The notes below the pieces were generated by a model, which ran no database searches, was not told the DNA's origin, and saw nothing but the letters and a program-made list of their open reading frames with translations. This document shows, piece by piece, positions 27,862 through 38,167 of a DNA stretch of 64,000 bases (the stretch's first letter is position 1; every line of letters begins with the position of its first letter). The stretch spans positions 1 to 64,000 of the forward strand of contig NZ_SNZA01000006.1 in the NCBI RefSeq assembly GCF_004363305.1. Direction: 5' to 3'. The position numbers were made by a program, and so were the translations under genes. The DNA comes from Marinomonas communis. Its GTDB lineage: Bacteria; Pseudomonadota; Gammaproteobacteria; Pseudomonadales; Marinomonadaceae.

Positions 27862-30800
27862 TATTTCCCCGAATGCAAATCTTGTAGTCTTCTGACTGTG
27901 ATTTCTTCATTCTTACGGCTGATTGCTAGGCTAGTTGCTTCCGCGCCCGCTAGGGTCGTGGTGTAACAAACTTTGCCTTGAAGCGCTGTACGACGAATCA
28001 CAGAAGAATCTGCAATCGCTTGCGTGCCCGATGTCGTGTTGATGATGTAAGCGATTTCGCCGTTTTTCAGCATATCAACGATATGTGGACGACCTTCGTT
28101 TACTTTGTTTACTTTCTTCACTTCAACGCCACTGTCAGCAAGGAACTTCGCTGTACCACCTGTAGCCACTAGATCAAAACCTAGTCCAGCCAAACGCTTC
28201 GCTACTTCAACCGCTCCTGGTTTGTCTTGGTCACGTACAGAGATGAAAGCACGACCTGATGTTGGCAATACAGTACCACCACCTAGCACAGCCTTACCAA
28301 AGGCTTCGGCAAAACTATCGCCAACACCCATCACTTCACCCGTAGATTTCATCTCAGGGCCAAGAATTGGGTCAACACCTTGGAATTTGTTGAATGGGAA
28401 GACTGCTTCTTTCACACTGTAGTAATCAGGAATCACTTCCTCAGTAAAGCCAAGTTCAGCCAATGTCTTACCAGCCATCACTAGAGCAGCAAGCTGCGCT
28501 AAAGAACGACCGATACACTTAGACACGAACGGTACCGTACGTGATGCACGAGGGTTAACCTCGATTACGTAAATTTCACCGTCTTGAACTGCTAACTGAG
28601 TGTTCATCAGACCGATTACACCAAGCTCAAGTGCCATACATTTGATCATTTCACGGATTTCGTCTTGGATATCCGCTGGCAATGAGTATGGAGGCAAAGA
28701 ACATGCAGAGTCACCAGAGTGAACACCCGCTTGCTCGATATGCTGCATGATACCACCGATTACTACCTGCTCACCATCAGAGATACAGTCGATGTCGATC
28801 TCGATTGCTGAGTTTAGGAAGTGGTCTAGTAGTACTGGGCTGTCGTTTGACACTTTTACCGCAGACGTCATGTAACGAGTCAATTCTTTCTCGTTGTAAA
28901 CGATCTCCATCGCGCGACCACCAAGTACGTATGAAGGACGTACAACCAGTGGGTAGCCGATTTCAGCTGCTTTTACGATCGCTTGTTCCGTTGAACGTAC
29001 AGTCGCGTTCTTAGGCTGCTTGTAGCCTAGGCGCTGAATCATGCTTTGGAAACGCTCACGGTCTTCCGCACGGTCGATTGCTTCTGGTGTTGTACCGATA
29101 ATTGGCACGCCTTCGTTTTGTAGAGCACGAGCAATCTTAAGCGGTGTTTGACCACCAAACTGTACGATCACGCCTGTTGGTTTCTCAGTACGAACGATTT
29201 CTAGCACGTCTTCAAGCGTTACTGGCTCGAAGTACAGACGGTCAGAAGTATCGTAGTCAGTCGAAACAGTTTCAGGGTTACAGTTAACCATGATGGTTTC
29301 GAAACCGTCTTCACGCAGACCTAGGGCCGCGTGTACACAGCAGTAGTCGAATTCGATACCTTGACCGATACGGTTAGGACCACCACCTAGGATGATCACT
29401 TTTTCTTTGTCGCTTGGTGCAGCTTCACACTCGTCTTCGTACGTTGAGTACATGTACGCAGTGTTTGATGCGAATTCAGCCGCACACGTATCTACGCGCT
29501 TGTACACTGGGTGTACATTAACTAGGTAACGACGCTCACGAAGAGACTTCTCAGTGACACTTAGTAGAGACGCAAGACGTGCATCAGAGAAACCTTTGCG
29601 TTTCAGACGACGCATGTAGTCATAATCAAGATCCGCAAGACCTGCGTTTTCAAGCGCTTGCTCTTCTTTGATTAGGTCTTCGATTTGTACAAGGAACCAT
29701 GGATCAACGCCGGTTACTTCGTACACTTCGTCAACGCTCATGCCTGAACGGAACGCATCACCGATGTACCAAATACGGTCTGCACCAGGTGCTTTCAATT
29801 CGCGCAGCAACTTCTCTTTGCTGCTTTCGTCAGCAAGATCAAGTTGAGGGTTAAAGCCATCAGAACCTGTTTCCAGACCACGCAATGCTTTTTGCATAGA
29901 TTCTTGGAACGTACGACCGATTGCCATCACCTCACCAACCGACTTCATCTGAGTTGTCAGACGGTCGTTTGCTGTTGGGAATTTTTCGAATGTGAAACGA
30001 GGAATCTTCGTTACAACGTAGTCGATTGAAGGCTCGAAGCTCGCTGGTGTTAGACCACCAGTGATGTCGTTTTGTAGCTCATCAAGGGTGTAACCGATCG
30101 CCAATTTCGCAGCAATCTTAGCGATTGGGAAACCTGTTGCTTTAGACGCTAGTGCAGAAGAACGAGATACACGAGGGTTCATCTCGATCACGACTAGACG
30201 ACCAGTCTTAGGATCCATACCGAACTGTACGTTCGAACCACCTGTTTCTACACCGATCTCACGCAATACCGCCAAAGAAGCGTTACGCATGATTTGATAT
30301 TCTTTGTCAGTCAGAGTCTGAGCCGGTGCAACGGTGATCGAGTCACCTGTGTGAACACCCATGGCATCGAAGTTTTCGATCGCACAAACGATGATACAGT
30401 TATCGTTTTTGTCACGAACCACTTCCATCTCGTACTCTTTCCAACCGATTAGAGATTCGTCGATTAGAAGCTCGTTAGTTGGAGAAAGATCAAGACCACG
30501 AGTACAGATCTCTTCAAACTCTTCCATGTTGTAAGCGATACCACCACCGGTACCACCCATTGTGAAAGATGGACGAATGATACATGGGAAGCCTACTTCG
30601 TTTAGCACACCAAGTGCTTCATCCATGTTGTGCGCGATACCCGCACGCGGACATTCTAGGCCGATTGCCTTCATCGCTTCGTCGAAACGGTGACGGTCTT
30701 CCGCTTTATCGATTGCGTCTGCTGTCGCACCGATCATTTCAACATTGTACTTTTCTAGTACACCGTGACGCTCAAGATCTAGGGCACAGTTCAACGCTGT

Positions 30801-31079
30801 TTGACCACCCATAGTAGGAAGAACGGCATCTGGACGCTCTTTCTCGATGATCTTTTCAACGGTTTGCCACTCGATCGGCTCGATGTAGGTTGCATCCGCC
30901 ATAACAGGGTCTGTCATGATGGTTGCAGGGTTCGAGTTCACAAGGATTACTCGGAAGCCTTCTTCACGAAGGGCTTTACAGGCTTGCGCACCTGAGTAGT
31001 CAAATTCACAGGCCTGACCGATGACAATCGGGCCAGCACCTAAGATTAAGACGCTTTTTATGTCAGTACGTTTTGGCAT
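27861..31079 (-). CDS. carB: Carbamoyl-phosphate synthase large subunit
   Basis: A 1072-residue enzyme making carbamoyl phosphate for arginine and pyrimidines. It shows the two homologous ATP-grasp halves (each with [20 protein letters not shown] starts and NPR...SR metal-binding motifs), the oligomerisation segment, and the C-terminal MGS-like allosteric domain ([10 protein letters not shown]) that senses UMP and ornithine. Length equals E. coli CarB. carA lies 17 bases upstream with no intervening ORF, unlike P. aeruginosa where an extra ORF is reported. Confidence 0.98.
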   Translation of the reverse strand: MPKRTDIKSVLILGAGPIVIGQACEFDYSGAQACKALREEGFRVILVNSNPATIMTDPVMADATYIEPIEWQTVEKIIEKERPDAVLPTMGGQTALNCALDLERHGVLEKYNVEMIGATADAIDKAEDRHRFDEAMKAIGLECPRAGIAHNMDEALGVLNEVGFPCIIRPSFTMGGTGGGIAYNMEEFEEICTRGLDLSPTNELLIDESLIGWKEYEMEVVRDKNDNCIIVCAIENFDAMGVHTGDSITVAPAQTLTDKEYQIMRNASLAVLREIGVETGGSNVQFGMDPKTGRLVVIEMNPRVSRSSALASKATGFPIAKIAAKLAIGYTLDELQNDITGGLTPASFEPSIDYVVTKIPRFTFEKFPTANDRLTTQMKSVGEVMAIGRTFQESMQKALRGLETGSDGFNPQLDLADESSKEKLLRELKAPGADRIWYIGDAFRSGMSVDEVYEVTGVDPWFLVQIEDLIKEEQALENAGLADLDYDYMRRLKRKGFSDARLASLLSVTEKSLRERRYLVNVHPVYKRVDTCAAEFASNTAYMYSTYEDECEAAPSDKEKVIILGGGPNRIGQGIEFDYCCVHAALGLREDGFETIMVNCNPETVSTDYDTSDRLYFEPVTLEDVLEIVRTEKPTGVIVQFGGQTPLKIARALQNEGVPIIGTTPEAIDRAEDRERFQSMIQRLGYKQPKNATVRSTEQAIVKAAEIGYPLVVRPSYVLGGRAMEIVYNEKELTRYMTSAVKVSNDSPVLLDHFLNSAIEIDIDCISDGEQVVIGGIMQHIEQAGVHSGDSACSLPPYSLPADIQDEIREMIKCMALELGVIGLMNTQLAVQDGEIYVIEVNPRASRTVPFVSKCIGRSLAQLAALVMAGKTLAELGFTEEVIPDYYSVKEAVFPFNKFQGVDPILGPEMKSTGEVMGVGDSFAEAFGKAVLGGGTVLPTSGRAFISVRDQDKPGAVEVAKRLAGLGFDLVATGGTAKFLADSGVEVKKVNKVNEGRPHIVDMLKNGEIAYIINTTSGTQAIADSSVIRRTALQGKVCYTTTLAGAEATSLAISRKNEEITVRRLQDLHSGK

Positions 31080-31096
31080 AGTCTTCTCGTTCTCGC

Positions 31097-32227
31097 TTAG
31101 GCTTTCGTTGCTTTGATGTTTTCAATGAACTGATCGAATAGCGGCGCCACATCGTGTGGACCAGGGCTTGCTTCAGGGTGACCCTGGAAGCTAAACGCTT
31201 TCTTATCAGTACGCGCAATACCTTGTAGAGAACCGTCAAACAATGATTTGTGAGTCGCTTCAAGATTTGCAGGCAACGTTGCTTCATCTACGGCGAAACC
31301 GTGGTTCTGGCTGGTAATCATGACACGGCCAGATTGGATGTCTTGCACAGGGTGGTTTGCACCGTGGTGACCAAACTTCATCTTCACCGTTTGCGCACCG
31401 CTCGCTAGAGCAAGCAACTGGTGTCCTAGACAGATACCGAAAACGGGAATTTCAGTTTCTAGGATCTCTTTGATCGCAGTGATCGCGTAATCACATGGCT
31501 CTGGGTCACCAGGACCATTCGATAGGAAAACACCATCTGGTTTAAGAGCTAGCACATCGCTTGCTGGTGTTTTCGCAGGTACAACTGTCAAGCGGCAACC
31601 TCGCTCAACAAGCATACGCAAGATGTTCGTTTTCACGCCGAAGTCGTACGCCACTACGTGGAATGGGAATTCGGTTGGCGTTGTGTGACCGTTTACAAGA
31701 TCCCAAGTAGACTCCGTCCACTCGTAAGATTTCTCAGTTGTCACTTCTTTGGCTAGATCCATGCCTTTCAAACCAGGGAAAGCTTTAGCTTGTGCAATGG
31801 CTTCCTCTTCGTTGATGTTGTCACCAGCCATAATACAGCCAGCTTGTGCGCCTTTTTCACGCAGGATACGAGTCAGTTTACGCGTATCAATATCGGCGAT
31901 ACCTACAACACCCTTGCGCTTAAGATAAGCATCAAGAGATTCTTGTTTACGCCAGCTGCTTGCTAGCAAAGGTAAGTCGCGGATGATCAGGCCCGAGCAC
32001 CATACTTGGTTAGATTCTTCATCTTCGGCGTTAACGCCAGTGTTACCAATGTGAGGGTAGGTCAAAGTGACCATTTGTCGAGCGTAGGAAGGGTCGGTAA
32101 GAATTTCTTGATAACCGGTCATAGAGGTGTTAAATACAACCTCTGCGGTTGAGGAGCCATCTGCCCCGATCGACACTCCTCTGAATATTGTGCCGTCTTC
32201 CAGAGCAAGAATCGCTGATGTTGCCAA
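31097..32227 (-). CDS. carA: Carbamoyl-phosphate synthase small subunit
   Basis: A 376-residue glutaminase subunit that feeds ammonia to CarB. The class I triad is C266 (FGICLGHQ), H350 and E352 (QGHPEASPG). GGGAGG lies a short distance before the ATG at 32227. Upstream there is no dapB; instead a 250-base leader carries an intrinsic terminator-like hairpin only 36 bases from the start codon (see separate entry), suggesting control by attenuation. Confidence 0.98.
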   Translation of the reverse strand: MATSAILALEDGTIFRGVSIGADGSSTAEVVFNTSMTGYQEILTDPSYARQMVTLTYPHIGNTGVNAEDEESNQVWCSGLIIRDLPLLASSWRKQESLDAYLKRKGVVGIADIDTRKLTRILREKGAQAGCIMAGDNINEEEAIAQAKAFPGLKGMDLAKEVTTEKSYEWTESTWDLVNGHTTPTEFPFHVVAYDFGVKTNILRMLVERGCRLTVVPAKTPASDVLALKPDGVFLSNGPGDPEPCDYAITAIKEILETEIPVFGICLGHQLLALASGAQTVKMKFGHHGANHPVQDIQSGRVMITSQNHGFAVDEATLPANLEATHKSLFDGSLQGIARTDKKAFSFQGHPEASPGPHDVAPLFDQFIENIKATKA

Positions 32228-32263
32228 AGGAACCTCCCGTTAGAGCCTATTTTAGGTTGCAAA

Positions 32264-32296
32264 AAAGCGAGGTAAACTCGTGGTCCACCTCGCTTT
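32264..32296 (-). terminator. Intrinsic terminator in the carA leader, possible attenuator
   Basis: On the minus strand AAAGCGAGGT pairs perfectly (10 bp) with ACCTCGCTTT around a 13-base loop, followed at once by an uninterrupted T-tract. It ends about 36 bases before the carA ATG, leaving no room for a promoter, so car transcripts must read through it. A start codon at 32307 opens a frame (MILRKRGGPRVY) whose Arg codons AGA and CGA cover the 5' arm. No ribosome-binding site is evident for that frame. It might instead simply end the DJ-1 operon. Confidence 0.6.
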
Positions 32297-32396
32297 CTTA
32301 AAATCATGCTGATGTCGTAGCAAAACTACTGCTATTTGATGAGCCGCTACGGCTAAATAAATCTGGCCAATTTTACTCTTATATGACGATAGCGTC

Positions 32397-32424
32397 CATA
32401 TAAAAGACCCTATTAAACTGTAAA
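32397..32424 (-). promoter_or_regulatory. Candidate carA promoter
   Basis: On the minus strand TTTACA (32419-32424) and TATATG (32397-32402) lie 16 bases apart, giving a leader of about 160 bases containing several small hairpins and the terminator. The match is moderate, and other placements are possible. Confidence 0.35.
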
Positions 32425-32477
32425 CTTTGGCGATTTTTAGCCGTTTTTAGCTGACCATTTAGACAAGATTAAAACAA

Positions 32478-33029
32478 TTAGCAAAGCAGGCCTTGTGCGA
32501 CTTCCTGGGTTTTCTCAATCCCCTGAAGGTTCGCCAAAACAGCCAATGAGAATGCCATCGCCATCGCTGGCCCTTGTCCCGTAATGATGTTGTCGTCCAT
32601 CACGACAGGTTGATCCGCAATGTACTCAGCTCCCTTCAGACCCTCTTCGAAGCCTGGGTAACAGGTTGCTTGTTTGTCCATAACAAAACCGTGTGTACCA
32701 AATACTACTGCTGGCGAAGCGCAGATAGCAGCGAGCAATGCATCTTGAATATCATGTTTTTCAAGCATATCAATCAGCAGTTTGCAGTCTCGCAAATGCT
32801 CTGCTCCAGGCATACCACCTGGTAGAACAATAGCGTCATACATGTGCTCAGCCACATCGGTTAACAACGCGTCCGCTACGATTTTCGTACCATTCGCTGC
32901 CTGGATTTGCTTTTCTTCATGGACACTCGCCACGGTGACTTCCGCACCACCACGACGCAGCACATCAATGATGGTGATTGCTTCGATATCTTCACTGCCA
33001 TTGGCAATTGGAACTAATACAGTCGTCAT
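32478..33029 (-). CDS. DJ-1/PfpI family protein (YajL-like)
   Basis: A 183-residue member of the DJ-1 superfamily. The nucleophile cysteine sits in AAICASPAVVFG, with the conserved glutamate near the N-terminus (PIANGSEDIEA). The GGMPGAEHLRD and TCYPGFEE segments match E. coli YajL/ThiJ, linked to oxidative-stress protection and protein deglycase claims. ATG 33029 is preferred over a GTG four codons earlier because GAGAGAA lies in SD position. It follows rimI by 12 bases, so it is the last gene of the holD-like-rimI transcript. Confidence 0.9.
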   Translation of the reverse strand: MTTVLVPIANGSEDIEAITIIDVLRRGGAEVTVASVHEEKQIQAANGTKIVADALLTDVAEHMYDAIVLPGGMPGAEHLRDCKLLIDMLEKHDIQDALLAAICASPAVVFGTHGFVMDKQATCYPGFEEGLKGAEYIADQPVVMDDNIITGQGPAMAMAFSLAVLANLQGIEKTQEVAQGLLC

Positions 33030-33041
33030 GGATTCTCTCAC

Positions 33042-33512
33042 TTATTTCAATTTGCATGTCATGAGGACCGCGTGTTCACTGCCGCCCTCATCTAAAGGAT
33101 AATAATTTTTGCGGATACCCACTTGCTCAAATCCAAGTAGCAAGTAAAGCTTTATCGCACCAAGATTAGACTCTCGCACTTCCAACAGTGCTTCTTCACA
33201 GCCCTGCTGCTTCGACCAATCCAGCCATTGCTCTAATAAGGCTCGCCCTAACCCTTGTCGACGTCGATGAACGTCCGTTACCACCAGCTCAAGCTCTGTT
33301 TGTTCAAACATCATCGATGCCGTGAGCCACCCCACCGCTTGTCCAGAGTCTCTACATTCTAGAAGCCAATTATGGCGACTGTGTAACGCTTCTTCGATCA
33401 AAGAAAGTCGCCACGGATGAGGATCAGAAGAGTTTACTAAGTCGTAGATAGCTGTACTGTCCGCTTGGGTAGCCACACGTAAAACAGGCACCGAATGTTG
33501 ATCTTGAATCAT
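33042..33512 (-). CDS. rimI: Ribosomal protein bS18 alanine N-acetyltransferase
   Basis: A 156-residue GNAT acetyltransferase. The acetyl-CoA binding motif A is RRRQGLGRALLEQWLDW, followed by LEVRESNLGAIKLYLLLGFEQVG with the RimI-type N...A..LY..GF pattern, and YYP near the end. It likely acetylates the N-terminal alanine of bS18. ATG 33512 overlaps the upstream gene's stop by 4 bases (ATGA), making the pair coupled. Confidence 0.9.
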   Translation of the reverse strand: MIQDQHSVPVLRVATQADSTAIYDLVNSSDPHPWRLSLIEEALHSRHNWLLECRDSGQAVGWLTASMMFEQTELELVVTDVHRRRQGLGRALLEQWLDWSKQQGCEEALLEVRESNLGAIKLYLLLGFEQVGIRKNYYPLDEGGSEHAVLMTCKLK

Positions 33513-34342
33513 GATGAAAAGCTCGACTGCATCACGCCCCACGCTTCCTTACGAAGCTCAGGTATACGTAACATCTGCGGTAAACTATGGACATTTGCTG
33601 TCGGGATATGACGCAACGGGTGCTGTTCATTAAGCTCGTCAAGGTAAGCACGACTTTGCTCCCCTGCGACAATCAACTTAGCGGGCAACGCCGCATCCAG
33701 CTGGTTTGCAATAAACTGCTCAAAACCACCCACAGCCCAGTCCACTCGTGCCATCAAATGGCGATTTGTCAGCTTTCCTGGCCATTGAAAGTGAGCCGAT
33801 TGCCAAGCTGAGATATCTTGTTTAAGCAGTGCTTTAGCAAGACTCAGGGACAGTTTATCTAATGCCTCTTGGTCGGCAAATGAGCGGGGCAAGTCAGTGA
33901 TGATCAAAAGCTGCTCAGCCAACCAATAGGCACACAAATGCACCGGCATGGGTAAGCGCGCACCTGCGATATCCACCTCAGCGACAGGTGCTTGAATGGG
34001 AGCAATCTCTTCCTCAATCGGTTGTAGATCTTCAACAATGACTTCCGGCCCTGCATCAAGCTGTCGACGCAAATTCGCAACCGATGCATCTTTTTGTTTC
34101 TCATCTACTGGGACAACAGGGGCAGAAGGTTGGTGGGGCGTAAATGTTTCGTCCTCCATGTCCAATTCAGGGATTGGCATCGAAGGGGAACTGACCGCCA
34201 CATTTTCAGGCATTTGCCATGGATTCGGGGCCAGCCAGACTGCACCATTAACAGGCTCATCCTGTTGAAACCAACTCACCACACCTAAATCCGCTAAACA
34301 GCGTGTTTGAAATGCATGATGTTGAGAAAGTTCGCGTGACAC
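33509..34342 (-). CDS. Putative HolD-like DNA polymerase III psi subunit
   Basis: A 277-residue protein not recognisable over its full length. The N-terminus (LADLGVVSWF) and C-terminus (SLPQMLRIPELRKEAWGVM) resemble E. coli HolD (LQQLGITQWS; LTDLRANPTARAALWQQI). The middle, LLIITDLPRSFADQEALDKL, matches the HolD core in register. A 100-residue acidic, proline-rich linker follows the N-terminal motif, which HolD lacks. Position directly upstream of rimI, coupled by ATGA, is the same as holD-rimI in E. coli. GTG 34342 was chosen because AAGGGG lies 6 bases upstream; the frame runs 15 codons further across the promoter. Identity is inferred. Confidence 0.55.
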   Translation of the reverse strand: MSRELSQHHAFQTRCLADLGVVSWFQQDEPVNGAVWLAPNPWQMPENVAVSSPSMPIPELDMEDETFTPHQPSAPVVPVDEKQKDASVANLRRQLDAGPEVIVEDLQPIEEEIAPIQAPVAEVDIAGARLPMPVHLCAYWLAEQLLIITDLPRSFADQEALDKLSLSLAKALLKQDISAWQSAHFQWPGKLTNRHLMARVDWAVGGFEQFIANQLDAALPAKLIVAGEQSRAYLDELNEQHPLRHIPTANVHSLPQMLRIPELRKEAWGVMQSSFSS

Positions 34343-34377
34343 GAGCGGCCCCTTAAGGAGAAAGTGAATGCCCCCGA

Positions 34378-34408
34378 TTATACGCACTCAGCTACCTAAG
34401 CGCCAAAC
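34378..34408 (-). promoter_or_regulatory. Sigma70 promoter of the HolD-like gene
   Basis: The minus strand has TTGGCG, an 18-base spacer and a consensus TATAAT about 35 bases before the GTG start. This supports the downstream start at 34342, since the longer frame would cover the promoter. Confidence 0.55.
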
Positions 34409-34450
34409 AATCCCCTAAACAAGTTTTTTGACCAAAGTGTCAAGATAACG

Positions 34451-34479
34451 TGGAGCGTCATGCACCAGATGCGTATAAT
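34451..34479 (+). promoter_or_regulatory. Sigma70 promoter of the ABC importer genes
   Basis: Consensus -10 TATAAT (34474-34479) with a weak -35 TGGAGC (34451-34456) 17 bases upstream. It lies 44 bases before the binding-protein start. The -35 is poor, so an activator may be required. Confidence 0.5.
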
Positions 34480-34522
34480 TCTTGCATCCAATTTATCACC
34501 CCAATCAATCTATAGGTCCACT

Positions 34523-35311
34523 ATGAAAAAGCCAATCCTAAGCGCAGCCTGCGCCATGCTGCTTAGCCTTGCTATGCCATCTCAGGCAGACACTCTACCC
34601 GACCTGAAAGGCCGCACTATCGTAGCCGTTACAGAAAACGCCTACACACCATTAAACTTTGTGGACCCAGAAACCGGTGAAGGCATTGGCTGGGAATACG
34701 ATGCCTTCAATGAAGTGGCGAAACGCCTAAACGCTAAAGTCGATTGGCAACTTAGCAGCTGGGACACCATGATCCAAGCGGTCAAAGAAGGCCAGTACGA
34801 CGTGGGGATGGATGGCATCACGATCAATGAAGAACGCGCCGCTCAAATTGATTTCTCAGAACCCTACATGGTGTCTGAGCAATTTATGCTCGTCCGCGCC
34901 GATGAAGATCGTTTTACCAATGCCAAACAGTTTGCAGCGGATGATGACCTATACTTTGGCGCACAGCCTGGCACAACCAACTTCTATGTTGCGGTTTACG
35001 ATGTTCTAGATGGCAACGAAGCCAATCCTCGTATTAGCCTGTTTGAAACCTTTGGCGCATCGGTTCAAGCCCTCAAGACGGGTGACGTAGACTCAGTATT
35101 GATGGACAGCACCTCCGCTCGCGGCTACATGGGTGCAAACCCTGGCGCCTTTAAAGTGGTCGGTGATGCCCTAGGTTCCGAAGCGTTTGGCTTTATCTTC
35201 ACGCCAGGCTCAGACTTAGTTGAGCCTGTAAATGCCGCATTGAAGGCTATGAAAGCAGATGGCACTCTGGACGCACTCAATCAAAAATGGTTTTTTGACT
35301 ACAACCAGTAA
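34523..35311 (+). CDS. Amino-acid ABC transporter periplasmic binding protein
   Basis: A 262-residue solute-binding protein of family 3 (PF00497-type). The signal peptide is clear ([22 protein letters not shown], cut before DTLP). The mature part shows [34 protein letters not shown] features in short: [26 protein letters not shown], and GTTNFYVA. It probably delivers a polar amino acid to the permease encoded 8 bases downstream. ATG 34523 has AGG 8 bases upstream; an earlier in-frame start would overlap the promoter. Confidence 0.93.
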   Translation: MKKPILSAACAMLLSLAMPSQADTLPDLKGRTIVAVTENAYTPLNFVDPETGEGIGWEYDAFNEVAKRLNAKVDWQLSSWDTMIQAVKEGQYDVGMDGITINEERAAQIDFSEPYMVSEQFMLVRADEDRFTNAKQFAADDDLYFGAQPGTTNFYVAVYDVLDGNEANPRISLFETFGASVQALKTGDVDSVLMDSTSARGYMGANPGAFKVVGDALGSEAFGFIFTPGSDLVEPVNAALKAMKADGTLDALNQKWFFDYNQ

Positions 35312-35319
35312 CCTTCCAC

Positions 35320-36129
35320 ATGGCATTTAAATCCTCTATGCAAAAATTACCATGGTGGCTTGTGGCCACCGTGGTGCTCGCTGCACTGTTAGCTTGGAAT
35401 ATCGTTGCGGATGAAAGCTATCAAAAGATAGCCAATACCTTAGGACAAGGTTTACTAACCACGATCGGCGTGACCCTTATGGCGTTTGTGCTGGCCTCGA
35501 TCATTGGCCTTCTCATCGCTTTGGCAGGCTTTTCTAAATGGCGTGCTGTAAGAGAATTCTCGCGATTTTATATCGAGATTCTTCGCGGCGTTCCCGTTTT
35601 AGTACTTTTGTTTTACATCGCCTTCGTAGGTGCTCCAGAGCTGGTCAAACTTTATAACTGGATGCTGCAATGGCCTATTGAACAAGGTTGGCTGGACAAG
35701 GCACGAACTCGAGATTTTACGCTACTTTGGCGTGCTATTTTTGCCTTATCGATTAGCTACAGTGCTTTTATCGCAGAAGTGTTCCGTGCTGGCATCCAAG
35801 AAGTCAGTAAAGGACAGATTGAAGCAGCTCAAGCACTGGGATTAAACGGTTGGCAGCGCTTTCGATTGATCATTTGGCCGCAAGCGTTACGTAAAATCCT
35901 ACCGCCACTGGGTAACGACTTTGTTGCACTTATCAAAGATTCCTCTCTGGTTTCCGTACTCGGAGTGCAAGACATCACCCAGCTAGGTAAAGTGTACAGC
36001 TCCTCCACATTTCAGTTCTTTGAAACCTACAACGTTGTCGCGTTTATGTATTTGATTTTAACCCTCAGCCTATCCTTGATGATTCGCGGGTTAGAACAAT
36101 ATTTAAGAAGACACGAGCACAAAAGGTAA
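35320..36129 (+). CDS. Amino-acid ABC transporter permease
   Basis: A 269-residue HisMQ-type inner-membrane permease with about five to six helices (residues 12-30, 45-70, 90-110, 142-165, 235-255). The EAA loop that contacts the ATPase is present: EVFRAGIQEVSKGQIEAAQALG followed by IIWPQALRKILPPLGND. It is one transcript with the binding protein. No ATPase gene follows; the next gene, thiL, is convergent. The importer must borrow an ATPase encoded elsewhere. Confidence 0.92.
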   Translation: MAFKSSMQKLPWWLVATVVLAALLAWNIVADESYQKIANTLGQGLLTTIGVTLMAFVLASIIGLLIALAGFSKWRAVREFSRFYIEILRGVPVLVLLFYIAFVGAPELVKLYNWMLQWPIEQGWLDKARTRDFTLLWRAIFALSISYSAFIAEVFRAGIQEVSKGQIEAAQALGLNGWQRFRLIIWPQALRKILPPLGNDFVALIKDSSLVSVLGVQDITQLGKVYSSSTFQFFETYNVVAFMYLILTLSLSLMIRGLEQYLRRHEHKR

Positions 36130-36177
36130 TGAGCAACACCCTCTTACTCTTAGGTGAGAGGATGTTTGCCAATACAG

Positions 36178-37128
36178 TTAAAAGTGTAGCCAGCCAGACA
36201 CATCTCCATCATAGCCTTCTATCTCATAACCAGATTCGGTGATTTCACCGATGCGTGTACAAGGCAGATGTAATGTTTGTAGGATCAACTGAATGTCTTC
36301 TCGAGCCGATTTCGGAGCCGTGAAGCACAGCTCGTAATCATCACCACCCGTTAGTGCCAGTATGCGAGCACTGTCCGGCTGCCAATTCATAAGCGCTTCA
36401 GAGACAGGCAAGGCATTGAAATCTATTCTCGCCCCTACTCCTGAAGCACGTGTAATGTGCTGCAAGTCCTGACCAATACCATCCGAGATATCCATCATGC
36501 TGTGGACGATACGTTTCAAAGCCATCCCCGCAATCAAGCGCGGATTAGGACGCCAAAAGCGTTCATAAAAGTAATCAAAACGCTCAGTATTAACATGCAG
36601 CTCACCGGTCACGATCGGCACAGCGGCTGCCGCATCGCCTAATGTACCCGTGACATAAATATCATCACCCACTTGAGCTTGGCTTCTTTTGGGTGTCAGT
36701 TCTTGCTCGACGTAACCATGCACTTGCAAGGTAATGGTTAACGGGCCTTTAGTCGTGTCACCACCAACCAATAACAGGCCGATAGGCTCCGCCAATTCCG
36801 CCATGCCTTCGGCAAAACCTGCCAGCCATTGGGGATCGGATTCAGGTAAGGTCAAGCCTAGCGTAAAGAATGCAGGTTTTGCGCCCATCGCCGCCAAGTC
36901 ACTGACACAGGTCGCCACCGCGCGATAACCAATCTCAACAGGGTCTGCATCAAACGGGAAGTGTCGCCCTTCTACCAAAGTATCCATAGAGAACACAAGA
37001 CTCTGACCTTCCGGCACCATCACTTGGGCACAGTCATCACCAATACCCAACAGGATATCTGAACGACCTTCGGTCTTGGCCATGATCGACGATTGGAATA
37101 TAGAACGGATTAACTCAAACTCTTGCAT
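36178..37128 (-). CDS. thiL: Thiamine-monophosphate kinase
   Basis: A 316-residue kinase phosphorylating thiamine monophosphate to the active diphosphate. The PurM-like fold is seen in GIGDDCAQV, FSMDTLVEGRHFP, GDLAAMGA-type SDLAAMGAKP, GGDTTKGP and MDISDGIGQDL. ATG 37128 is set by AGGAAAAG just upstream. It is the last gene of the nrdR-to-thiL cluster, 65 bases after nusB. Confidence 0.95.
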   Translation of the reverse strand: MQEFELIRSIFQSSIMAKTEGRSDILLGIGDDCAQVMVPEGQSLVFSMDTLVEGRHFPFDADPVEIGYRAVATCVSDLAAMGAKPAFFTLGLTLPESDPQWLAGFAEGMAELAEPIGLLLVGGDTTKGPLTITLQVHGYVEQELTPKRSQAQVGDDIYVTGTLGDAAAAVPIVTGELHVNTERFDYFYERFWRPNPRLIAGMALKRIVHSMMDISDGIGQDLQHITRASGVGARIDFNALPVSEALMNWQPDSARILALTGGDDYELCFTAPKSAREDIQLILQTLHLPCTRIGEITESGYEIEGYDGDVSGWLHF

Positions 37129-37193
37129 CGCTTTTCCTAGGCTAGATAAAAGAAAAGCCATCGTTTGATGGCTTTTCTAAATCGGTATGTCGA

Positions 37194-37673
37194 TTACTTA
37201 GCGTTGCGGCGAGCGGCGATTTCTTCGCGACGCGCACGCTGCGCTAGTTTGTCTAAGATACCGTTCACATACTTGTGGCTTTCGCTCGCACCGAACGATT
37301 TTGCTAGCTCAACACCTTCGTTGATCGCTACTTTGTATGGTACGTCTAGACGCTCTACCAATTCGAAAGTACCGATACGCAGTGTTGCTAATTCGATCGC
37401 ATCCAATTCCGCTAGAGGACGGTCCAGGAATACTTCGAATTGCTCATCTAGCGCTTTTGACTTAGACGCTACACCGTAAACCAATTCACGGAAGTAAGTC
37501 TTGTCACAGCTGCTCATGTCGTGGTCAACCGAGAACTGAGCTTCAATTTCGTTTACCGATGAGTGGTTCATTTGCCACTGGTAAAGTGCTTGCAATGCAA
37601 ACGAGCGCGATGCGCTACGTAGTTGTGAGCGTGAAGGTTTCTTTGGCTTTTTCGCCTTGTCTTGATCGCTCAT
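37194..37673 (-). CDS. nusB: Transcription antitermination factor NusB
   Basis: A 159-residue all-helical protein that binds boxA RNA with S10 during rRNA transcription. Features include RSFALQALYQWQ, YFRELVYGVASK and VAINEGVELAKSFG...YVNGILDKLA. A Lys-rich N-terminal extension (KAKKPKKPSRSQLRS) precedes the domain. Its start overlaps the ribH stop by one base. Confidence 0.96.
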   Translation of the reverse strand: MSDQDKAKKPKKPSRSQLRSASRSFALQALYQWQMNHSSVNEIEAQFSVDHDMSSCDKTYFRELVYGVASKSKALDEQFEVFLDRPLAELDAIELATLRIGTFELVERLDVPYKVAINEGVELAKSFGASESHKYVNGILDKLAQRARREEIAARRNAK

Positions 37674-38152
37674 TATTTGCCTTCCAACTCACGTAATACC
37701 GCAACAGTTTCTAGTGCAGACAAGGCAGCTTCGCCACCTTTGTTGCCTGCTTTAGTACCGGCGCGCTCAATCGCTTGTTCGATGGTATCCACTGTCAACA
37801 CACCGAATGAAACCGGTACACCAAATTGCAGCGCTAGTTGACCAAGACCTTTAACACATTCGCCTGCAACGTATTCAAAGTGAGGCGTACCACCACGAAT
37901 CACCGCGCCTAGGGCAACGATAGCATCGTATTGGTTCTGCTCAGCTACTTTCTTAACCACAACTGGGATCTCAAATGCACCAGGTGCGTAGATCACAGTG
38001 ATGTCTTCTTTTTTGATACCGTGGCGAACTAGGGTATCGATGGCACCTTCTTTTAAACTTTCTACGATGTAGCTGTTAAAACGGCCAACGACAAGCGCGA
38101 ATTTTGCGCCAGGTGCTGCGAAATGACCTTCGTAAGTCTTAATATCGCTCAT
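37673..38152 (-). CDS. ribH: 6,7-dimethyl-8-ribityllumazine synthase
   Basis: A 159-residue lumazine synthase, the penultimate step of riboflavin synthesis. Recognisable by ARFN-like [35 protein letters not shown] (catalytic histidine) and [22 protein letters not shown] precedes the ATG. It lies between ribBA and nusB, as in most gammaproteobacteria. Confidence 0.97.
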   Translation of the reverse strand: MSDIKTYEGHFAAPGAKFALVVGRFNSYIVESLKEGAIDTLVRHGIKKEDITVIYAPGAFEIPVVVKKVAEQNQYDAIVALGAVIRGGTPHFEYVAGECVKGLGQLALQFGVPVSFGVLTVDTIEQAIERAGTKAGNKGGEAALSALETVAVLRELEGK

Positions 38153-38167
38153 ATTTGCCTCTAAACT

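Noticed and set aside
32119..32307. 62-codon frame from the carA leader into carA
   Set aside because: Not called as a gene: no ribosome-binding site, and most of it lies out of frame inside carA. Only its first codons are discussed, as a possible leader peptide.
36140..36161. Stem-loop CCTCTTAC/GTGAGAGG between the ABC permease and thiL
   Set aside because: Needs a G-U pair and has no T-tract on either strand, so it is not a convincing terminator.
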